Of a stretch of 64,000 nucleotides of DNA, positions 59,342-64,000 are shown one piece after another. The stretch is from Miltoncostaea sp963771025 (GTDB taxonomy: Bacteria > Actinomycetota > Thermoleophilia > Miltoncostaeales > Miltoncostaeaceae): NCBI GenBank assembly GCA_963771025.1, contig CAVYRL010000008.1, positions 558,001-622,000 on the forward strand, in the 5' to 3' direction. The notes under the pieces are model-generated. The model was not told where the DNA came from and did no database searches. It saw only the letters and a program-made list of their open reading frames with translations. The translations under genes were made by a program, and so were the position numbers. Each line of letters opens with the position of its first letter. Position 1 is the stretch's first letter.

Positions 59342-60367
59342 TCAGCCGGCGACGGGTGGCCAGCGCTCCTCGGGGGGCCGGTCGATGTTCGAGACCGCCA
59401 TCCTGCCGGCCGCCGGATCGGCCGCCTCGTAGGGGCGGATGACCGGGCCCCTCCAGGTCTCGTAGGCCGCGCAGGCGGCGTCCGGATCGCCCGGATGGCG
59501 GTCGATGGCCGTCGCGAGAGCGTGGGCGTCCCCGAGCCCGAGGGCGGCCCCGACACCGGTCTCGGGCCCGAAGAAGTGCGCCGAGTCGCCGATCAGCACC
59601 ACACCGGGCGCCCACCAGCGGGCGGCCCGCAGCACGGCGGGCTCCTGGTACAGCAGCTGGCCGATCGAGGTCACGCCCTCCAGCGCGGGAGCGGCCTCGG
59701 GCATGAGATGGGCGAAGCTGCGCCGGAAGGCCTCGACGCCGGGCTCCAGCGCGGCATCGCGGCCCACGCGGTCGATGGTGCGCCAGCCGGCCGACCCCTG
59801 CGGCCAGCCCAACAGTCCCATCTGGCCCCCGTCCGAGAGATAGCGCATCGAGAACGAGCGGTCGATGATCGCCGGGCTCATGAAGGTCAGGGTGGCGTCG
59901 GCCAGCGCCGAGACCTCCGCCTCCAGCCCGGCCATCGCGCGCACCGGGGAGCCCACGCCGTCGCAGGCGACCACGAGGCCCGCGTCCACCGAACCCGGCC
60001 CGCCGGGCCCTTCGGTGGCGACGCCCACCACCCGCCCGCGCTCGCGCACCAGCCCGGTCACCGTGTGCTCGTGGCGCACCGGCACGCCCTCGGCCAGGGC
60101 GCCGAGCAGGATGCCGACCTCGATGCAGATCGCCACCGGCATCCCGTCGGCGCCCGGCGCGATGTCCCAGCCCTCGGCGCGCACCCGCGCCAGCAGACCC
60201 AGCTCGTCGAGTGCCTCGAAGCCCTGGAACCCGAGCATGAACGGGCGCTTCTGATGGCCGCCGGCCGGCGAGCGCTCGAGCACCACCGGCTCATGACCCC
60301 GGGCGCGCAGCAGCCGCGCGAGGGTCAGCCCCACCATTCCACCCCCGACGATCACGGTGCCGGCCAC
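59342..60367 (-). CDS. FAD-dependent monooxygenase (PHBH fold)
   Basis: 341 residues. GTVIVGGGMVGLTLARLLRARGHEPVVLERS is the FAD dinucleotide motif, VVACDGVGSPVRAMAGLEAE is the DG motif, and GVVLIGDSAHFFGPETGVGAALGLGDAHALATAI is the GD motif, together the group A flavin hydroxylase set. It is shorter than typical members (about 390-450), mainly in the C-terminus. The substrate is unknown; aromatic compounds are usual. The GTG start lies six bases after TAGTCT on the minus strand. Confidence 0.85.
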   Translation of the reverse strand: MAGTVIVGGGMVGLTLARLLRARGHEPVVLERSPAGGHQKRPFMLGFQGFEALDELGLLARVRAEGWDIAPGADGMPVAICIEVGILLGALAEGVPVRHEHTVTGLVRERGRVVGVATEGPGGPGSVDAGLVVACDGVGSPVRAMAGLEAEVSALADATLTFMSPAIIDRSFSMRYLSDGGQMGLLGWPQGSAGWRTIDRVGRDAALEPGVEAFRRSFAHLMPEAAPALEGVTSIGQLLYQEPAVLRAARWWAPGVVLIGDSAHFFGPETGVGAALGLGDAHALATAIDRHPGDPDAACAAYETWRGPVIRPYEAADPAAGRMAVSNIDRPPEERWPPVAG

Positions 60368-60422
60368 GCCCCGAGACTACCGCCGTCGAGGGGTGCCGCG
60401 GCCCGACCACTAGGATCGGCCC
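60368..60422. promoter_or_regulatory. Compact divergent leaderless promoters (monooxygenase / HipA-like)
   Basis: Only 55 bases separate the two start codons. TAGTCT (60374-60379, minus) lies six bases before the monooxygenase GTG and TAGGAT (60411-60416, plus) six bases before the HipA-like GTG. The -35 regions must overlap, so the two may compete for polymerase. Confidence 0.55.
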
Positions 60423-61226
60423 GTGACCCACTCCGCGGCGGCGATCGGCGATCGCGACACGGTCCTCGCGACCCGCTATGTGGCGGCGCTGCGCGAGGGG
60501 GGATCGCTGCCGGGCCTCGTCGAGGGCGACGACGACGGCCTGTGGGTGGTCAAGTTCAGCGGCGCGGGGCAGGCGCCCAAGTCGCTGGTCGCCGAGCTGC
60601 TGGCGGGCGAGGTCGCCCGGGAGCTCGGATTCAACGTGCCCGAGATCCGGGCCATCCGCCTGCGCCCCGAGCTGGCCGCCGCGGAGCCCGATCCCGAGAT
60701 CCGGGACCTCCTCAAGGCGAGCCCGGGGATCAACCTCGCGATGGACTACCTGCCGGGATCGCTCACCTTCGACCCCGCGGCGGGCCACGACATGGACCCC
60801 GCTCAGGCCGCCGACGTGGTGTGGCTCGACTCCCTGGTCACCAACATGGACCGGGGTGCGGCGAATCCGAACCTGCTCACCTGGCACGGGCGCCTGTGGC
60901 TGATCGACCACGGCGCCGCCCTCTACGCCCACCACGGCGACTGGCGCCTCACCGAGGCCTGGCGCAGGCCGTTCCCCATGATCGCCGACCACGTGCTGCT
61001 GCCCGGCGCCGGCCCGATCACGGACGCCGACGCCCGGCTCGGCGCGGTGCTCGACCGCGACGCGATCGCCCGCATCGTCGACCTGGTGCCCGATGACTGG
61101 CTGCTCGACGAGCCGGGGGCGACCCCCGGCGTACGCCGCGCGGCGTACGCCGAGCACCTCGCGCGCCGCCTCGAGGGCCCGCGCGCCTGGGTGGCCGAGG
61201 CGGAGGAGGCGCGCCGTGCCGCGTAG
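60423..61226 (+). CDS. HipA-like kinase-fold protein
   Basis: 267 residues. The core resembles the HipA/kinase-like family found next to DUF3037: GLWVVKFSGAGQAPKSLVAELLAGEVARELG (Lys for ATP), VWLDSLVTNMDRGAANPNLLTWHGRLWLIDHGAALY with the NxD and DHG catalytic metal motifs (loop of the kinase fold). It lacks the N-terminal HipA subdomain and no HipB antitoxin is nearby, so a toxin-antitoxin role is doubtful. The GTG lies six bases after TAGGAT. The next gene overlaps its end. Confidence 0.75.
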   Translation: MTHSAAAIGDRDTVLATRYVAALREGGSLPGLVEGDDDGLWVVKFSGAGQAPKSLVAELLAGEVARELGFNVPEIRAIRLRPELAAAEPDPEIRDLLKASPGINLAMDYLPGSLTFDPAAGHDMDPAQAADVVWLDSLVTNMDRGAANPNLLTWHGRLWLIDHGAALYAHHGDWRLTEAWRRPFPMIADHVLLPGAGPITDADARLGAVLDRDAIARIVDLVPDDWLLDEPGATPGVRRAAYAEHLARRLEGPRAWVAEAEEARRAA

Positions 61227-61596
61227 CGCCTTCCAGTACGCGATGTTGCGGGTGGTGCCCCGCATCGAGCGCGGCGAGTGCCTCAACGCCGGCGTGGTGC
61301 TGTTCGCACGGACCGCCGAGTTCCTCGGCGTGCGCGTGGAGCTCGATGTCGCGCGCCTGCGGTGCCTGGCGCCGGGCACCGACCCCTCCCCGATCGCGGC
61401 GCAGCTCGCCGGGCTGGCCCGCGTCGGCGAGGGCGATCCGTCCGCCGGGCCGATCGCCCGGCTGAGCCCGTCCCAGCGCTTCCACTGGCTGGTGGCGCCC
61501 GCCAGCACCGCGGTGCAGCCCTCCGAGGTCCACACCGGTCTCTGCGACGACCCCGCCCTCACCCTGGACCACCTCTTCGAGAGGCTCGTTCGGTAG
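61216..61596 (+). CDS. DUF3037 family protein
   Basis: 126 residues. PRSAFQYAMLRVVPRIERGECLNAGVVLFARTAEFLGVRVELD is the DUF3037 pattern (QYAvlRvVPrveRgEfvNvGVilf). The GTG lies eleven bases inside the end of the HipA-like gene, so the two are coupled. The HipA-like/DUF3037 pair is, as I recall, conserved across many bacteria, but its function is not established. Confidence 0.8.
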   Translation: MPRSAFQYAMLRVVPRIERGECLNAGVVLFARTAEFLGVRVELDVARLRCLAPGTDPSPIAAQLAGLARVGEGDPSAGPIARLSPSQRFHWLVAPASTAVQPSEVHTGLCDDPALTLDHLFERLVR

Positions 61597-61617
61597 GCCG
61601 TCGGTTAGGGTCCGTCC

Positions 61618-61800
61618 ATGACCGAGACCGAGACCGCCCAGCAGACCCCGCCCGCATGTCCGCGCTGCGGGGTGACGATGTTCCCGTCGCGACGCACCAT
61701 GCGCTCCCACGACATCACCTCAGGCCAGGCCGTGCCGCTGGACAAGGTGGTCGACACGTGGCGATGCCCGTCGTGCGGCCGCGAGATGCCACGGGAGTAG
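61618..61800 (+). CDS. Small zinc-ribbon protein
   Basis: 60 residues with two CPxCG knuckles: ACPRCGVTMFPSRR and WRCPSCGREMPRE, 35 residues apart. It probably binds one zinc. ATG six bases after TAGGGT (61606-61611). Function unknown; a role with RNA or protein is only a guess. Confidence 0.7.
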   Translation: MTETETAQQTPPACPRCGVTMFPSRRTMRSHDITSGQAVPLDKVVDTWRCPSCGREMPRE

Positions 61801-61801
61801 C

Positions 61802-62200
61802 TCAGACCGGCGGGGCGACCTTCAGGACCTCGCGGATGCGCCACGGTCCCCGGTAGTTGGGCACGCGCTGGACGTCCTCCTGCGCCAGGCGCCGCGCGCC
61901 GGATGCATCGATGGCCCAGACGTGCATCACATAGACGTCCTGGCGCACGTAGTTGTCGTCGGAGAGCACCCACTCCGCGAAGGTGATGCGATAGCGCTGG
62001 GTCCCCGGCGCCAGGGGGGTCAGGGGTCGCATCACGCCGAGCGACCACAGCGCGTCGCCGGCGGAGCGCTCGCGCAGAGCCGCCCTGGCCATCTGCTGGG
62101 CGCGGTCCACGTCGCGCGCGGTGAGGGCCACCCGGCCCGCGACACGCGGTCGCTTGCCGGCCGCGACGCGGTGCAGCAGGGTCACCTCCCAGCGATGCAT
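61802..62200 (-). CDS. Hypothetical protein near the hydrogenase genes
   Basis: 132 residues, soluble, mixed helix and strand (WEVTLLHRVAAGKRPRVAGRVALTARDVDRAQQMARAAL, YRITFAEWVLSDDNYVRQDVYVMHVWAID). No family recognised. GGAAGG lies near the ATG. It is on the same strand as the hydrogenase genes, about 110 bases downstream, and could be in the same unit. Confidence 0.6.
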   Translation of the reverse strand: MHRWEVTLLHRVAAGKRPRVAGRVALTARDVDRAQQMARAALRERSAGDALWSLGVMRPLTPLAPGTQRYRITFAEWVLSDDNYVRQDVYVMHVWAIDASGARRLAQEDVQRVPNYRGPWRIREVLKVAPPV

Positions 62201-62308
62201 GGATTGCCTTCCCGGAGGATTGCGCCACCCCGCGGCTCGCGATGGATGCTCCCTCGGGACGGTACCGAGCGGAGCGCTCGTATTGGCCCGTGCGGCGCGT
62301 GTGAAACG

Positions 62309-62773
62309 TCACCGGACCACCCTCCCGAGCAACGGCAGCAGATGGCGCACGATCGTCGCCGGGTCGGGAGGGCACCCGGGGATCCGGACGTCCACGGGGA
62401 GCACGTCCTCGAGGCGGCCGATGACGTCCTGCGACGGGGAGAAGAACCCGCAGCCGAGCGCGCAGTCGCCCAGGGCAGCCACGATCCGGGGCTCGGACAT
62501 GGCGTCGTAGGCGCGCCGCAGCGCGACCGACATCCGGGTGGTCACCGGACCCGTGACCAGCAGCACATCGGCGTGGCGCGGCGAGGCCGTGATCGACAGG
62601 CCGTGACGCGAGAGGTCGTGGACGGGGTTGGCCGTCGCGTGCAGCTCGTGCTCGCACGCATTGCACGACCCGGCGTCCACGTGGCGCAGCTGGAGGGCGC
62701 CGGCTCCGCCCGCGGGGCGGCCCAGGCCGGCGGTGCGACGCACGCGATCGAGCTGGCGAAGGAGGACGAACAC
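62309..62773 (-). CDS. Hydrogenase small subunit, HycG/HyfI/NuoB-like
   Basis: 154 residues. LRHVDAGSCNACEHELHATANPVHDL and SPRHADVLLVTGPVTTRM are close to HycG/HyfI of group 4 hydrogenases. Cys37, Cys40, Cys104 and Cys134 (GSCNAC, GDC, PGCPPDP) form the proximal [4Fe-4S] site. It passes electrons from the nickel subunit to the ferredoxin-like subunit. It starts with GTG directly after the stop of the large subunit. Confidence 0.82.
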   Translation of the reverse strand: MFVLLRQLDRVRRTAGLGRPAGGAGALQLRHVDAGSCNACEHELHATANPVHDLSRHGLSITASPRHADVLLVTGPVTTRMSVALRRAYDAMSEPRIVAALGDCALGCGFFSPSQDVIGRLEDVLPVDVRIPGCPPDPATIVRHLLPLLGRVVR

Positions 62774-64000
62774 CTACCGGTCCACGCAGGCGTAGCAGAG
62801 CTCGAAGCTCTTGTTGATGAGCGGGAAGTCGGGAAGGATCGCCCCGGTCGCCGCTCGGACGACGGCGGGCCAGTTGGCGTAGGAGGCCGTTCGCAGGTGG
62901 ACACGGCGCACCGTCTCCCCCGCGCGCTCCACGACGCAGAGCGCCTCACCGCGGGGGCCCTCGACGCGCCCGACGCCGTGCGCGCCGCCCGCGCCGGTCG
63001 ACAGCGCGCCGGCCGGAAGGACCGGTCCGTCGAGGAGCTCGTCGAGGATCGCGAAGGTGTCCTCCAGCTCGGCGGCGCGCACGTGCAGGCGGGCCGCGAC
63101 GTCACCGTCCGGGGCGTCCGGCGCCGCGGCGCGGAAGCCCGCGTACGCGAGCCGGGGACTCCGCTCGCGCGCGTCGCGCGTCACGCCGCTGGCCCGGGCG
63201 GCGGGCCCCCGGCTGCCGAGCCGTACCGCCTCGCCGCGCGCGAGCGTACCGACTCCCCGCGCGCGATCGCGCAGCGACGCATCGTGGTCCAGGTCGCGCC
63301 ACGCCGCCATCGCGTCGCGCGCCAGATCGCGCAGCTCGACGCGCGCCTCGGCGGCGCTCGCGGACGACACGGTCAGCGGGCTCCCGCCGAGCGCGACGGT
63401 GTCGAACAGGAACCGGTGCCCGGTGAGCGCAAGGTCGATCCGGTGCGCCCTCTCCGTGAGGGCGGCAAAGCCCATGGCGCCGGGCCCGAGCCCCACGCCC
63501 GCGCAGATCTGGCCGATGTCGTTGAGGTGGTTGTAGAGGCGCTCGAGTTCCAGCAGCAGCGTCCGGGCACGCCGCAGCGCCGGGGTGGGCCAGAGCCCCA
63601 GCGACTGCTCCGCCGCCTGGGCCGCGGCCACCGCGTTCGCGACCGCGCAGGCACCACAGGCGTGGCGCATGACCTCGACCATCTCGGCCAGGGTACGACC
63701 CTCGGCCAGGCGCTCGAGGCCGCGGTGCTTGTGGAAGAGCCGCGCGTCCAGATGCACGATCCGCTCACCGACCGTGTGGAAGCGGAAGTGACCGGACTCG
63801 ATCACGCCGGCGTGCACCGGCCCCACGGCCACCTGATGTACATCGTCGCCCTCCACCGGCGTCGTCCAGGCGGCGAGGTCGGACGGGTGATGAACCAGCG
63901 GGCGCAGCGGCACATGGCCCTCGAAGGCCACGCCGTGGAGGTCGTGGGCCTCACGCTCGTCCCACGCCAGATGGGGCAGGAGGTCGACGAGGGTCGTCGC
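62774..64000 (-). CDS. Group 4 [NiFe] hydrogenase large subunit, NuoC-NuoD type, 5' end outside
   Basis: At least 409 residues; the frame is still open at the window edge. The first segment (LLPHLAWDEREAHDLHGVAFEGHVPLRPL) is the end of a NuoC-type domain, and the rest is NuoD-like (VGPVHAGVIESGHFRFHTVGE, YNHLNDIGQICAGVGLGPG), as in HycE/HyfG. Both nickel-site pairs are kept: RHACGAC and, at the C-terminus, ELCYACVDR. In complex I and related Ehr proteins these cysteines are lost, so this should be a hydrogenase. The remaining membrane subunits must lie to the right. Confidence 0.8.
   Translation of the reverse strand, partial: ATTLVDLLPHLAWDEREAHDLHGVAFEGHVPLRPLVHHPSDLAAWTTPVEGDDVHQVAVGPVHAGVIESGHFRFHTVGERIVHLDARLFHKHRGLERLAEGRTLAEMVEVMRHACGACAVANAVAAAQAAEQSLGLWPTPALRRARTLLLELERLYNHLNDIGQICAGVGLGPGAMGFAALTERAHRIDLALTGHRFLFDTVALGGSPLTVSSASAAEARVELRDLARDAMAAWRDLDHDASLRDRARGVGTLARGEAVRLGSRGPAARASGVTRDARERSPRLAYAGFRAAAPDAPDGDVAARLHVRAAELEDTFAILDELLDGPVLPAGALSTGAGGAHGVGRVEGPRGEALCVVERAGETVRRVHLRTASYANWPAVVRAATGAILPDFPLINKSFELCYACVDR

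Overview
The window is about 70% G+C. Its most telling layout is uvrC-rapZ-yvcK near a gap-pgk-tpiA-gpmI operon. Together with TadE-like pseudopilins, DUF1097 and DUF805 membrane proteins, an Rv2578c-type radical SAM protein and many genes that start a few bases after a TAnnnT hexamer (leaderless style), this points to an actinobacterium. A Thermoleophilia-like lineage is my guess; nothing here proves it. Most of the window reads as dense, well-kept chromosome. The stretch from about 48.5 to 56.5 kb is different: it is sparse and holds broken genes.

Layout. 0-4.8 kb: end of a metallophosphoesterase, a NifS-like protein without its PLP lysine coupled to a TusA-like protein, small DUF proteins, a secreted PQQ-type propeller and a radical SAM protein. 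4.8-15 kb (minus strand): gpmI, tpiA, pgk and gap (lower glycolysis), then a nuclease lipoprotein, DUF805 and DUF1097 membrane proteins, yvcK, rapZ and uvrC. 15-21 kb: a PadR regulator with a co-transcribed partner gene, three overlapping TadE-like genes of which the last carries VanY-type peptidase and lytic transglycosylase domains, and thrS. 21-28 kb: an FTR1 iron permease, then a histidine kinase/response regulator operon divergent from an ABC exporter. 28-34.6 kb: an RTX-repeat secreted protein, then an efflux block (MFS, MarR, MFS, MMPL). 34.6-42.4 kb: an amino-acid ABC importer, a SCO1 protein, a KUP potassium transporter, a GAF-GGDEF-HD-GYP protein and two small unknown genes.

42.4-48.5 kb: beta-phosphoglucomutase with a GH65 disaccharide phosphorylase (one-base frameshift) and a proton-pumping type P-ATPase. 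48.5-56.5 kb: an accessory or decaying stretch with a frameshifted zinc-ribbon gene, a propeller pseudogene with several frameshifts, a hydrolase lacking its N-terminal half, a ribbon-helix-helix protein with repeated operators, an ion channel, a tRNA-like 3' relic and a Usp-membrane fusion. It ends at a tRNA-Val whose 3' end faces the stretch. 56.9-64 kb: a cupredoxin, purK-purE, tatA, a flavin monooxygenase, a HipA-like/DUF3037 pair, small genes, and at the right edge the small and large subunits of what looks like a group 4 [NiFe] hydrogenase.

The points most worth a second look are the lysine-less NifS/TusA pair, the Tad-pseudopilin/peptidoglycan-hydrolase fusion, the consistent TAnnnT-N6/7-start promoter geometry at fourteen genes, the absence of whiA after yvcK, the hydrogenase with all four nickel-site cysteines, and the self-contained operator arrays of the PadR and ribbon-helix-helix genes.
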